This document shows positions 34,363 to 45,237 of a DNA stretch of 64,000 bases, in pieces. The position numbers and the translations under genes were made by a program. The DNA is from Thraustochytrium sp. TN22 (taxonomy: Eukaryota; Sar; Bigyra; Thraustochytrida; Thraustochytriidae). How positions within the stretch are numbered: the first letter of the stretch is position 1; each line of letters begins with the position of its first letter. The stretch covers positions 50,527 to 114,526 of the forward strand of contig JABLUY010000111.1 of the NCBI GenBank assembly GCA_013306675.1, given 5' to 3'. The notes beneath the pieces were generated by a model. That model made no database searches. It was given only the letters and a program-made list of their open reading frames with translations, and was not told the origin of the DNA.

Positions 34363-37300
34363 CTGCTGGGCTGGGTGATGCATGTAGTGCGGCGCGGCTG
34401 CCTGCTGGGCGTGGCCATGCGGCATACCGCCATGGTGAGGACCGCGTGCCCCCTGCTGCGCAACGTGCGCGGAGACCGCACCGGGATGACGTGCATGCGG
34501 CTGCTGCGCTTGGCCAGCGCCCGGCGCACCACCAGCCGCCACGCCGCTGGCGGCCGAATAAGACCGTCCCGGTACGGAGGGCGGCGGAGACTTACTCCCG
34601 GCCGACGTCTGGGCCTGGCGAGCGGCATAGCCGCTTTGTGCGCTGCTCACGCTGGGCGAGCGCTGGTTTGCGTAAGCCTGAGCCCTAGCCGATGCTGGGC
34701 GCTCAGGCTGGCGCTGGACCATCTGGCGGACGACACTCGAAAATGAGCCCTGCAAGTGCGCCAGCTGCGGCGGCAGCGCCTGGGACGGGTGCTCCCGGCG
34801 AGACGCCTGCGGCGCCAATGCGTCGCCACCGCCACCGCCACCGCCACCGCCACCGCCACCGTCGCCGCCGCCAGCGGCAGGAAAGAGTCCCGCGAGTGAC
34901 GAAACACCAGAAGCCTGGGAGGCGGTAATGAAGCCAAACAGCTTCACGGAGCGCTCGCGCTCCAGGCGGCTTGCCTTCGGGACCGCCAGCGCCCGCGCAT
35001 AGGTGCTGAGCCCCCTGCCGCCAAGCGAGATGGGAAGACCGGCCTTGCGACGCATCATGAGCTCCGAGGTGCCGGCCGGGAGCCGCGGTGCCGCCGCCTG
35101 GTTGCCAACCTCGAGGTTTTTCAGCGGCGTCGGCGCGTGGAGCAGGAGATCCGTCCTGTGCAGGGGCGGTGACGCCCAGGGCGCAATATCGCGTAGCGGG
35201 CGGTTCCTGCGCGCCACCCAGGGCACTGCGGCCGCCGTCTTGAATTTGGCGCGCACCTTGTGGTAGCGCTCGATGCATTGATGCACCGAGTGTGCCGGCG
35301 CCAAGGGACGCCGCACGAGGCGCTGCACGAGGTCCCAGCTCGGTCCGAAAACCTCCACGGCGCGGAGCAGCGCTGCATCCTCCCAACCGGTCCACGGCAG
35401 GTCGCCGGCGGCCCCAGACGGCGCCGTGCTGCTGGCGCCATCGTCGTCCAGGGCGGCCTTGCCGCCCTTGCGCGCCGCGCTCCGGCGCTGGATACGAACC
35501 TTGGGAACCTGCACGTTCCAGTCAATCTCCTTGCTCGAGGCGCTCGCCAGCGTGGCACGCGCAAGGCTGGCCGTCCCGTCCTCGTCCTCATCCTGGAGCA
35601 TGTCCACGTCGACGCCGGAGTCCAAGCGCGACAGCGCGCCCGAGGCGGCCGTCCGCGCCGCGTCGCCCCCGCTGGTCGTCTTCTTCTCCAGCAGCTTGCG
35701 CTTCTTGACCGTCGCGGTGGAGGCGGCGTCGTCGTCGATGCTCTCGCTGCGCCGCTTGCTGGCCGTGCCGACTTCCAGGGCCGACACGTCTGTATTCATG
35801 GCCATGATACGCTGGTTCATGAAGTTGACCGCAAACCTGGGGTGCTGGGGGGCGCCCATGGTCGCGTGCGGCGGCCCGCCGTACCCGTGGCCCGCCGCGG
35901 TGGCCTGCGCAGCGTAAAAGCCTAGCATGGGCGGCGCACTCGGCCCCGGCTCGTCTGCTTGCGCGTTCGCGCTCTCCTCCGGCGGCCCGTACACGTGCAG
36001 CGAGGCGCCCAGCACGCGGTGGTCCTGCTCCAGCTGGACCAGCAAGGCCTCCACGTTGGCGCTCTTGCTCAGCCCAGCCTGCACTTGGTAAAAGAGCGGC
36101 TCCTTCTCCAGTACCTCCTTCACCCATTGTGTCTCTGGTACCAGCGACTCGCCCGGCACCACCGTGGCAGAGCTTGTCTCGGACGCCGCGCACTCCGCCT
36201 CGTCCTCCTCAGCCGCCGCCGGCGCGGCGCCCTCCGTTTCGGCGGCGAGGTGAGACGCGAAGAGCTCTTTGCGAAGCCGGCGCGTGTCCACAGCCACCAG
36301 GGCCGCGCCACGCGCCGCCGTTCGAAAGTCGCGCATGTAGTCAAGGACGTCCTCCGGATCACGCAGCATGGCCTCGACCGCAGCCTGCGCCGGTTGCCGG
36401 GGTCGCAAGCTCGCCTCCAGCAGGCCCTCTGCCAGATGCCGCAGCGTTGCAGGGTCAGACACCTCGGCGCCCGGCTTGGTGCCCTTGTCCGAAGCCCCGG
36501 CCTCCTCCGCCTCTTCTTCCTCCTCGTCTTCTCCTTCCTCCTCGTCTTCGTCCTCCTCATCCTCGTTCGCAATGGTGGCCGGGTCAACCAGTCGAAAGTG
36601 GGACAGAATGGCGGCCTCATCCGGGTCCTCCGCCGCGCCCTCCTCGTCCTCGGCGTTCTGTTCTGCCTCGTCCAGATCGGCCGCGAAGGTGGTCTCCGCG
36701 TCCACGTCGCGCTCCTCGAGCACCGTAATGGCGCGCTGCGCGGGCGCCGGGCGGGCTCGCCGCAGCCCGTGCGGGGCCGGAGTCCGGCCGAGAAAGTCGT
36801 CGATGGAGCGCTGCACCAGCTGCTCCAACGAGCCCTGCTCGCTGGAGCGCTTGTGCACGCGATTCAGAGCGGCCGTGACGTCGCTCAGGTCCATGACCTT
36901 GGGCGGGCGCGGCGTCCTGGGCGCCGCCTTCTCGATGTCCTCCTCGGCAGCGTCCTCGCTGGCCTCGGAGACCGCCGTGTCGACGTGCGGGAGGTCAAAG
37001 TCAACCTGGAGATCCTCCACAAAAAAGGTCTGCTCCGGCTCGCCCCGCAGCGCGCGCCGACGCGCATGGGCCAGGGCGATGGCGTCAATGCGATCAGTCA
37101 GAGGGTCATCCTGCGTCCCGACGCCAGGCTCGTCCATCACGATGACGGCACTCAGAAGACCTAGCCCGCTCTCCAGGTCCAGGTCTGCCGCAAGTAGCGC
37201 GTCGAGGTCTTGGACGGCGGCCACCAGCACGCGAACGTCGGGCTTGCAGGCGAGACGCCGTACCGCAATGGCCAGGTCGGCCGGCGCGCCCGACCGCTCC

Positions 37301-40300
37301 AGGCAGACATAGCGCACGTGCGCCGCGGTAAGCGCGGCGCGCGCCGGCGCAAGGAGCGCCGGATCGTGCGACACCACCAGCACCTTGCGCGTGCCGAAGT
37401 CGAGCTTGAGCAGTCGGCCCACGACAGACGGTAGCGAGCGGACAACGCCCGAGAGCTGCGGGCGCGGGTCGAGGTCTGCGCATAACGGGGCATGTGCGGC
37501 TGACTCGGCGAAGGCGCCCCCTGCGACTGCCACGCAACGGGCTACGGTGAGGCGCTGCGCACACCGGGGCGGACGCACGTCGCTAAGCGCCGCGTCCACG
37601 TACGCCGCGTGCAGCTCGCGCTTTAGGGCGATAGCGACGCCCTTGGACGTGTCACCGGTTGTCAATGCGGCGGCCAGGGAACGGTCCCAGACCCAGTGCG
37701 GCCGTCCAGCGATGGGCCGCGAGCGAAGGATCTCGTGCTCGTCTATGGGAGCGCCGGTGTCCATCAGGTCGCTCGCTTCTGAAAGAGCATCAATGGTAGC
37801 GTTGTCCTGAGCCATGACCTGCAGGGCCTGCAAGAGCCCGGCGGTACACAGTGCCTCGACGACCTCGTCTGGAGGCGGCACGCGCTCGGCCAGAGAGAAC
37901 TGCAGGGCGGGTCTGGCGCTACGCAGGTGGATCGCGCCCTCTGTCGGGTGCGCACGCGCGCGGAGTGCCGCGGTGAGCGCCGGCAGCGCGAGGGCGGTCG
38001 GTCGCACGGGAGGGAAGAGCGTGTCGGGGTGGCAGCCGACGGCAAAGAGACACATACTGTAGGTACCCAGGTGGCGCGTCTTCGCCTCGCGGTTCCCGCG
38101 TGGGGTCAGCTTCTGCATGCGTTGATTGTACGCAATGAGCAGGCGGTCGCGGTGGAGTGCTTGCAGCGCAGTAGGAGGGAAATTCTTGGTTTCGCGGTCC
38201 ACGTCAACGTCGTCAATCCCGGTAACGCTGTTCGCCTTGCGCGAGAGCGTGTGCGCCTGCACGCAGTCGCGCCAGGCATCGGCTGACTTCTTCGCTGCCC
38301 AGTCGCGTGCCACCTGCGGGTCGCCCAAGAATACATAGGGCAGAAGACAGAAGGCAACAGCGGGTGCCTGCGCCTTGGCGTCCGCCTCGCTGGCCGCGAG
38401 CACGACGCGCATGGTACTGCGGGCGAGACTGAGGCGCTCCAGGAGAAGGGTTCGCAGGTCCGGTCCCTCGCTCGCCTTGCGCGCGCGGCGATTCGCGGCG
38501 GCCTTGGCCCGTTTTGGCCCGCTCCGAGGTGTTGTGGACTTTTTCCTGCGCTGCTGCTGTTGCTGCTTCTTGGGTGTGGACCGACTGGACCGCGCCTGCT
38601 TTCCCTTGCGCCGCGTGCTTCTTCCGGTGGGCGCTCGGGACGAGGACTTGACGCCCTCCTGGTCCTCCTGATCCTCCGCGTCCTCCGCTGCAGATTTATC
38701 CTCAACGTCCTCGTCTTCCTCCTCCTCGTCGTCGTCGTCGTCGTCTTCCTCCTCTTCCTGCGCGTCGCCACTCACCTCGGCCTCCTCAGCTTCTTCGCTG
38801 CCTCCACCGCCCTCTGCGCCGGTAGACTCGGCATCAGCGTCTGCTGCAGCTAGTGCAGCATCGGCGTCGTCTGCCGCGCCCCCCTCGCCCTCCTCGTTTT
38901 CATCGCCGTTGTGGACCAGGTCCCAGACCATAACCTGCCACGAGTGGCGGGCGAGGCTCGAGTGGTGGGCCGCAGCCTCTTTGTAGGTGAGGATGGTCAC
39001 GCTCTGGGGCGCCAGACCGAGCGCAGGCGGCTTGCGCGTGACGCTGAGCGCAGGGCAGCACTCCCAGAGCAAGAGGCGCCACTGGAAGGCGCGCGCGCGA
39101 GAGGTGAGGATGAGATGCGGTCCCCAGCACTCGGCCTCCCCGGCCAGAAGCGCCAGCAGGGCCGCCACCACGGCCTCCTTTCCGAGACCACGGTCGTCAG
39201 CAAGGACGGCCCCAAGGCCGCGGTTGCGCATGGCGACAAGCCAGTCGAGCGCGGTCTCTTGGTGCGGATAAAAGTGTTCCAGCGCGCTTGTCTGCATGAG
39301 CCGCGGGGGCACGCGCAGGAGGCCCGCCTCGACCTCGTCTTCCCGCTCCGAGACTCGGGCGGCGCGCACAGCGCGAGCCAGAGCGGAAAAGGACTTGACA
39401 CGCGCTGACAGCTTCGTCTGCGCGAGAACTGGGACCTCGTCGATGAGGGCGCCCGTGGCATTGTCACTTTCGCTCGCGGCGTCGCCATCGTGCTCTCCGC
39501 CCGGGGCGGACGCTGCCGCGGCGTCTTGCATGTGCTCGTCCCCGTCCATGTCGGTTGCCTGCGCCGCGCTCGACGGGTCGGCGGTGGCGGCGTCCTTGCG
39601 CGTGTCCGCGTCCGCGTCCGCGCCCGCGCCCTGATCCTCGTCCTCCTCGTCATCCAACTCCTCGTCATCTGCGTCCACGAGCTCAGAGCCGGGCTGGCTA
39701 CTCCCGACCGTGGCAGACTGTGGTGTGGCGGCGGGAGCCCTTTGCCGCGTGCGGCGTCGGGCCACGAGGTCCTCGAGCACGTCTTCCACGGGGCGCTCGA
39801 GATCGCGTGCGAGGAGCACAAGCTCCTGCGACGTACCGTAGCCGACGTCGCCCTCGAAGAAGACGCGCTCCTGCTCGGCAAGGCTCTCCTCGTCGTCCTC
39901 CGCGTCGGCATCTTGCGGCATCTTATAGTTCTCCTCGTCGTCAGAGTCGCCATCGGCGGCCATGAGCTCCGAAATGGCCTCCTCCAGCGCGCTGGCCTCG
40001 GCCTCGGCGGACTCGTCCTCGCTTTGGTCGTTTTCCTCTGGGTCGTCCGCGTCCTTCTTCTGCTTCGTCCGCTTGCTACCCTTGGTCTCGGGCTCGGCCG
40101 GCTCCGCTGGCTCCGCGGGCTCCGCAGCCTCGGCCATCTGCACATCGTCGTCCGGGGTCACGGCCGCCTCAGTCTCAGTCTCAGTGAGGATCGCGTACCG
40201 GCGCCAAGACGCAGGCGGCGCAGCAGCGCCAGGCGCCGAGAGGACCTCCGCAGCGGCGTGCAACTGCCGGGCGTGGGTCTCGCGGCGGTCCTCGCGCAAC

Positions 40301-41154
40301 ACGAGCTCCGCGAGAGCTGGGTCCGGGTCGACCTCCGCCTCGGCCTTGAGCGCAAGCGCAGCGGCGGCGCCAGCATGGCCGATGGCCTCGAGGAGCTCGC
40401 CACGATCCGGCGCGGTCCAGCGCCGCGCCGGCGGCGAGGGTGGGGCCGAGACTGGCGCCTCGAGCGCCGCGTCCCAGGCGGCGCCCACAAGGCGGGAAAC
40501 GTGGCCGCTAATGGCCCTGTGGCGCTCCTCGAGGTGGCGCGCCTCGATCGCGCGCGAGCGCTCGCGGTCGCCGTGCCAGAGCTTGGCGGAGTAGGCCAGG
40601 CGGGCAGCAGCAGAGAACTTGAACTTGCGCTCCTCGATAAAGTCCGTGGCCATCCACATCATCTCCTCTAGCACACAGTCCCACTGCGACCGCGTGCGCG
40701 GCGCCTCGGGCTGCGCAAGCATGGGCGTGCCTAGGCTGGCGCGGAGACGGGCGATGCGGAGCACATGGCGCTCGCGCTGCTTGAGCAGCGTCTGCCGCTT
40801 GTTCAGGAACTCCTGGAGGATCGCGCTGGACTGGCGCTGGCGCACGAGGGAGCCCGCCAAGGGCTTCTTCTCCTGCCGCTTGCGCTTGGCGCCGGCCGCT
40901 GCGGCGCCCGACCCGTTTGGCCCGTGGCCCGTCGCATTCGAGGCGGCAGCGCTGGTCGCCGCCGCCGTGGACTTTTTCCTGCCTTGCCCGCCCGAAGCCT
41001 GAGAGGATACCGACGCCTTGCGCTTCATGGACTGGGGCACGGCGCGCTTTGCAGCGGCCGCGGCGCCTCCAGCCCCGCCCCCGGCCCCGGCTGCCGCGGC
41101 GGTGGTGGGCGGCCGCGCGCCGGCCGCGCCGGCCTGCGTGGGTGCCGTGGTCAT
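33763..41154 (-). CDS. EP400/Eaf1-like HSA-SANT chromatin scaffold with degenerate SNF2 region and polyQ tail
   Basis: The protein has 2,463 residues in one exon. The HSA domain is at about 155-230 (WDCVLEEMMWMATDFIEERK). Acidic linkers follow, then an SNF2-like region near 635-760 with YPHQETALDWLVAMRNRGLG. There Walker A reads DDRGLGKEAVV, not DxGxGKT, and the DEAH position reads VMVWDLVHN. The helicase-C part (about 1270-1370) keeps KVLVVSHDPALLA but lacks the usual STRAGGxGxN and arginine-finger blocks. A SANT/Myb domain is near 1915-1970 (WTGWEDAALLRAVEVFGPSW). The C-terminus is Gln/His/Pro-rich with several polyQ tracts. HSA plus SANT is the plan of NuA4 scaffold Eaf1/p400. The ATG at 41154 is used because the frame's first codon at 41196 is GTG. 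Confidence 0.83.
34022..34090. repeat. CTG/TTG triplet tract encoding polyglutamine (antisense)
   Basis: CTG with interspersed TTG triplets encodes a Gln tract in the EP400-like protein. Further tracts lie at about 33779-33812 and 34319-34362. CAA interruptions may stabilise them. Confidence 0.9.
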
Positions 41155-42213
41155 GCTCGCCTGCTCCCGTTTTCCTTCCGAGTCAGGCCAGCTCACGCTC
41201 GCATGGGCCGCGGCGCGCTCGGGCGTGCGAGCGGGCGGGCTGGCCGGCCCGTACGCCGCCGCCCTTGACGCGCGCCCGCGCCGGCCGCGCGGGCAGGCGG
41301 GAGTCCGAGCGAGCGGGCGACCCTGAGGAGGGAACGGGCGCTCGAGCGAGCGAGGCGCTCCTCCTAGCTAGCTAGCCAGCCGCCGTGGCGCCCCGGCCGC
41401 GCGCAGGCCGGCGTCTGCCGTTGCGCGCCGCCGTCCGCCGCCGCCCGCGCCGCCCTGCGCCTGCGCCCCCCCCACGCGCGCGCGCGCGCGCGCGCGCTGC
41501 GCGCCGCGCTGAGGCCCGCGCGCTGCGGCGCCTCCCTCGAATTCAAATTTTATCCACGCGGCACGCGAGCAACCGCGCGCCGCCGCGCGCCGCCGCCGCG
41601 GCCAGCCGCCGCGCCGCCGCGCCGCAGCCGTCCGCGCGCAGCGCCGGCCCCGCGCGCGCCCCGCTCTGCCCGCCGCCGCGCGCGCCGCGCGCGCCGCGCG
41701 CGCCCCGCGCGAGCGCGCGAGTCGCGGTCGTTGGGCTCTGACCGCCGTCCATAGGATCGCGGCGCATTTCCCCCACCCTCCCGGCGGCCGGGCAACCGGC
41801 GTCTTTTTTGTTTTGAACTTTTGGACGCGCGTCCAGAACGGCGGGAGGGGGGCCCTGCCGGCCCGGCGGCGGCGGCGGCAAACCCGGCGCGGCGCGGCGC
41901 GGCGGCGGCTGTGGCGGCGCGCGGCGGCGACGAGCGCGGGGCGGCGGCGGCGGCGGCGGCGGCGGCGGTAGGCGCCGTCGCGCGTCGCGAGCGCCTGCGT
42001 CCAGGGGTCTTCTCCAGCGAGCGAGAGGCCGGGCCGAGGCCGCTGCAGCGGCTTCAGGGTCCTCGACGGGCTGTAGCCAGCCCGCCTCGAGGGCAGCGAG
42101 CGGCGAGGCGCTGCAAGGCGGCGGCCGCGACGACGACGACGACGACGCTGCCGTCGCTGCGAAGAATCAATCAAGCCAAGCCCTCCTGAACGCGGGGGTG
42201 GAGCCTTCGGTTG
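41155..42213. promoter_or_regulatory. 1-kb GC-rich divergent promoter region
   Basis: Between the EP400-like and ubiquitin-fold genes there is no supported gene. It contains a CTAGCTAGC run at 41366-41377, an alternating CG run at about 41474-41498 (possible Z-DNA), the AT-rich island TTCAAATTTTATCC at 41543-41556, and TTTTTGTTTTGAACTTTT near 41805. The rest is CCG/CGC-rich. Confidence 0.5.
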
Positions 42214-42714
42214 ATGATGGCACACAAGATGGCGGGCGTCTGGGTGAGCGGCGCCGACGGCCGGCTGCACCACGTGCGCGCGCAGCCCGCGCAGGAGACT
42301 GTGTGCGAGGTGGTGGCCCGAGCACAGGGTGCAGCCGGCGCCGACTGCTTTTTCACGTGCAAGGGAAGACCTGTGCGTGCAGAGACGCGGCTCGCGTCAC
42401 ACGGCATCCGCGACGGCGACACCATCGAGGTGCATGCGCGGCGACGCGGCGGCATGGACACTCTGGAGATCGTGCTCATCGGCGTGGGCGTCGCGCTCGG
42501 CCTCTTGGCGCTGTACTATATTCTACCCAAGGTCCTCATGTGTCTGCGCTGGGTCTGGCGCCGGATCATCGCGCCACCAATCTTCTGCATCTACGACTAC
42601 ATCCTCGCGCCCATTGGCCAGTGCTTCCGGGACTGCATCTTCGTCGCCAAGGAGGCCTGCTGCGACTGCTACGACGGCTGCGACGTCTGCTGTAACCCGT
42701 ACAAGCGGATATGA
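42214..42714 (+). CDS. Ubiquitin-fold domain fused to TM helix and Cys-rich tail
   Basis: The protein has 166 residues. Residues 9-78 look like a ubiquitin-type beta-grasp: VWVSGADGRLHHV, then FFTCKGRPVRAETRLASHGI and RDGDTIEVHARRRGG. The last matches ubiquitin's IFAGKQL...DGRTL...STLHLVLRLRGG arrangement and ends RRGG at 77-80. A TM helix follows directly (84-104, LEIVLIGVGVALGLLALYY). The C-terminal region has paired cysteines (ACCDCYDGCDVCC), possibly palmitoylated or metal-binding. No specific family is recognised. The ATG at 42214 or 42217 starts the protein (the open frame itself begins at TTG). Assignment to the ubiquitin fold is by pattern only. Confidence 0.65.
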   Translation: MMAHKMAGVWVSGADGRLHHVRAQPAQETVCEVVARAQGAAGADCFFTCKGRPVRAETRLASHGIRDGDTIEVHARRRGGMDTLEIVLIGVGVALGLLALYYILPKVLMCLRWVWRRIIAPPIFCIYDYILAPIGQCFRDCIFVAKEACCDCYDGCDVCCNPYKRI

Positions 42715-42882
42715 CCGCCTGGGCGCGGCCTTCACGCAGGCGGGACACACGTGAGGAGTCCCATGCCGTTAGCGTACGTTGACCATGTGGCCGGGAAGTT
42801 CGAACCAAAACAACTTGAAAGCAAAAAGACCTTGAGGGACAGTCACCCCCGCTTGCTGCTTTTTGGGCGACGAGCGGGCGGG

Positions 42883-42914
42883 GTTGGCTTGGCTTGGCTT
42901 GGCTTGGCTTGGCT
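42883..42914. repeat. Pentanucleotide (TTGGC)n array
   Basis: Six TTGGC units lie about 220 bp upstream of the PKA regulatory subunit start. Confidence 0.93.
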
Positions 42915-43025
42915 CTTGGACTTCGCTTCTGGGCTTGGCTTCCGGGTTTGGCGTGCCCTGGTCTGGCCATCCTGAGCGCGCCGCCATCGCCGTCAAAGTC
43001 GACGCCGCCGCCGCAGTCGCCGCAG

Positions 43026-43026
<1 letters not shown>

Positions 43027-43092
<66 letters not shown>

Positions 43093-43093
43093 G
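43027..43093. repeat. Trinucleotide (GCC)n array 5' of the PKA regulatory subunit
   Basis: About 22 uninterrupted GCC units end roughly 40 bp before the chosen ATG. The flanking DNA (GCAGTC) is a degenerate continuation. Confidence 0.93.
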
Positions 43094-43131
43094 GCGCCCG
43101 AGCCGGGCCCAGACGGCCTCGCTTGCGCGTC

Positions 43132-44736
43132 ATGCTGCGAGGCAACCACCACGGCCGCGAGGCGGAGGAGGTGCCCTCGGCGACCGAGCGCGCCGAGGAC
43201 GACAGCGCGGAGCGCCAGGGCGGGCCGGAGAAGCCATCACGCTCCGACGAGGCCACCGCCGGGCCCGTTGGCACCGCCCCGACTGCGGGCGTGGCGGAAA
43301 AGGATGACGGGAGGACGGGCGAGGATGGCGGCGAGCAAGGGAGCGCGGGCGAGGAGGGCCCAGAGCAGGATGAGGACAGCTGCGACAACGTCTCGGTGCT
43401 CGACGAGGAGGAGCAGGCGAAGATCTTCCGCGTCGAGGAGGCCCAGCTGCAAGAGTAGGTTGCTCCACACGTGACGCTTGTGCGCCCGATCGGCTCGCAG
43501 GCAGACTGACACGGTCCGGAGAGCGCCCACTAATACAGGTATCTGACGCAAATGCGGGTGGACCGACTGTTCGAGGAGCTCGTGGAGGAGCTCTTGGTTG
43601 ATACGCCCGACAACCCGGTCAAGTATATCATCGACTACCTCTTCGCGCAGTTTCCGGACCAGGCACGGGAGTCCTCCTTCGCGAGCACATTTCCGACGGC
43701 CGCCAATCTCGTTGGCGGTGGCATCCCGCTCACAGGCCTCACGGCCTCCACCATGGGCCCGGATCCGGAGGAGGACGCGTCAGACGACGCAAGAGACGAG
43801 GGCGACGCCGGCAACTCGCGTCAGGCGCCGCCCAGAGCGCAAGCGGACGCCTTTCGGCGGCGCGGCGCCGTCTGCGTCCGAGCAACGAGTATGCAGACCA
43901 AGCCTGCGGGTCGCAAGGTAGAAGCCAGCTCCGAGGAGGCGCAGATGCTCGCGGAAGCGCTTGCCAAGGACTTTTACTTCAGTCAGCTCGACTCGGAGCA
44001 ACTTCAGGCCGTGCGCCGCGGCTTTGAGCTCCTCGAGGTGCCGGCGCGGACGACGCTGTGCAAGCAGGGCGAACCGTGCAGCACATTCTTCGTGCTCGTT
44101 TCGGGCGAGTGCCAGCAGGAGATGCATGATGCTCGCGTGTGGACGCTCAAGCCGGGGTCCGCCTTTGGCCACGCGACGCTTCTGCACGCCACGCGCGCCG
44201 TCGGGACGGTGACGGTGACCACGGAAGAGCCCGCATCGACGCGCGTCTTTTGCATCGAGGCGCAGACCTACCGGGACTTGCTCCAGGCCTTTCAAGAGGA
44301 CATGCGTGTCGCGGCGAACTGTCAGTGTCTGCGCAAGCTGCCGATCTTTGGCGAGTCGGTGCTATCGGATGTTGAGGTGATGCGCCTGGCGGTTGACGTT
44401 GCGCACACCGCGCACTATGCACAAGGCGACGTGCTCGTGCGCCAGCACGCAGCTTCGGACAAGATGTTCGTCCTGCTCGAGGGCAGCGCGCGCTGCGAGC
44501 AGCGCCTCTCGCCGTCTGCCAACCCGGACCTGGTCACCACCTTCGGGCCAGGCGACTGGTTTGGCGAGATCTCGCTCATCACCGACCGCCCGCGCGCCGC
44601 CTCGGTGATTGCGGCGGCCGACGTAACATGTCTCGTGCTGGCCCGCGACCGCTTCGTGCGCGTCTTCGGCCCGCTCACCGAGCTTCTGCGCCGTGACGAG
44701 CCTCTCTTCCGGCGCTTCGTCTCGGACAAGCTCTGA
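43132..44736 (+). CDS. cAMP-dependent protein kinase regulatory subunit (RI-type inhibitor site), one intron
   Basis: Exons 43132-43454 and 43539-44736 encode 506 residues. The N-terminus is acidic. An RIIa/Dpy-30-like docking helix pair is at about 108-147 (EYLTQMRVDRLFEELVEELL...PDNPVKYIIDYL), and its first turn is created by splicing. The pseudosubstrate RRRGAV at 214-219 resembles the RI inhibitor RRGA(I/V), which holds the catalytic subunit without phosphorylation. CNB-A spans about 252-360 and CNB-B about 375-490. The CNB-B phosphate-binding cassette FGEISLITDRPRAASV (449-464) keeps the Glu and Arg that bind cAMP. The CNB-A cassette FGHATLLHATRAVGTV (317-332) has lost both. The ATG at 43132 follows a TTG-initiated open frame. 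Confidence 0.88.
43455..43538 (+). other. Intron in the PKA regulatory subunit gene (84 bp)
   Basis: The donor is GTAGGT, and the end is ACTAATACAG with the branch-like CTAAT only a few bases from the AG. Splicing joins CAAGA to GTATCTG, giving LQEYLTQMRVDRL. Without it the frame stops at the TAG at 43456. Confidence 0.88.
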
Positions 44737-44743
44737 ACGGCCC

Positions 44744-45061
44744 AGCTAGCTTGCTAGCTAGCTAGCTGGCCAAAGGCGATTTGACCTGACCCTGATGAAA
44801 TCGTAGCGATCCGCACGCACGATCGACCCCGACCTGCGGTGATCTGATCATTGTCATCGTTTTCCCAGCGAAGCTTGAACTTGAACGCGAAGTTCTCGTC
44901 CGAGCTAGCTTGCTAGGTAGCTAGCTGGCCAGAGGCGATTTGACCTGACCCTGATGAAGTCGTAGCGATCCGCACGCACGATCGACCCCGACCCGCGGTG
45001 ATCTGATCATTGTCATCGTTTTCCCAGCGAAGCTCGAACATGAACGCGAAGTTCTCTTCCG
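44744..45061. repeat. 159-bp tandem duplication upstream of the glycosyltransferase-like gene
   Basis: Units 44744-44902 and 44903-45061 are over 90% identical by eye. Each starts with an AGCTAGCTTGCTAG run and contains GGCGATTTGACCTGACCCTG, GATCTGATCATTGTCATCG and GAACTTGAACGCGAAG-type text. It fills most of the gap between the PKA regulatory subunit stop (44736) and the next ATG (45238), so it may duplicate a promoter. A CACT tetramer run follows at 45138-45160. Confidence 0.92.
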
Positions 45062-45237
45062 AGACGCCGCCCGCAGTGCACTGCCCGCTCGCGTCTGCGA
45101 ACATGTGGGAGCGCGCGCTCCCGACGGCGCCCACCTCTCTCACTCACTCACTCACTCATTCACGCGGCGCGCCAGCGCGGCGCGGCGCAGCGCGGGGCGC
45201 GGCGATCGAAACGGTGCGCCGCGAGCGGGACGCCGCG

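Larger units (their letters stand above)
42715..43131. other. Intergenic region with TTGGC and GCC repeats
   Basis: No gene. It holds a TTGGC pentamer run (42883-42914) and a pure GCC run (43027-43093) that ends about 40 bp before the PKA regulatory subunit ATG. Both are plausible leader or promoter repeats. Confidence 0.6.

Noticed and set aside
35959-37312. Long plus-strand open frames opposite the EP400-like gene
   Set aside because: They mirror the conserved minus-strand coding sequence and have no independent motif.
41155-41196. Longer N-terminus for the EP400-like protein
   Set aside because: The first codon at 41196 is GTG. The first ATG is at 41154, and the additional residues show no conservation.
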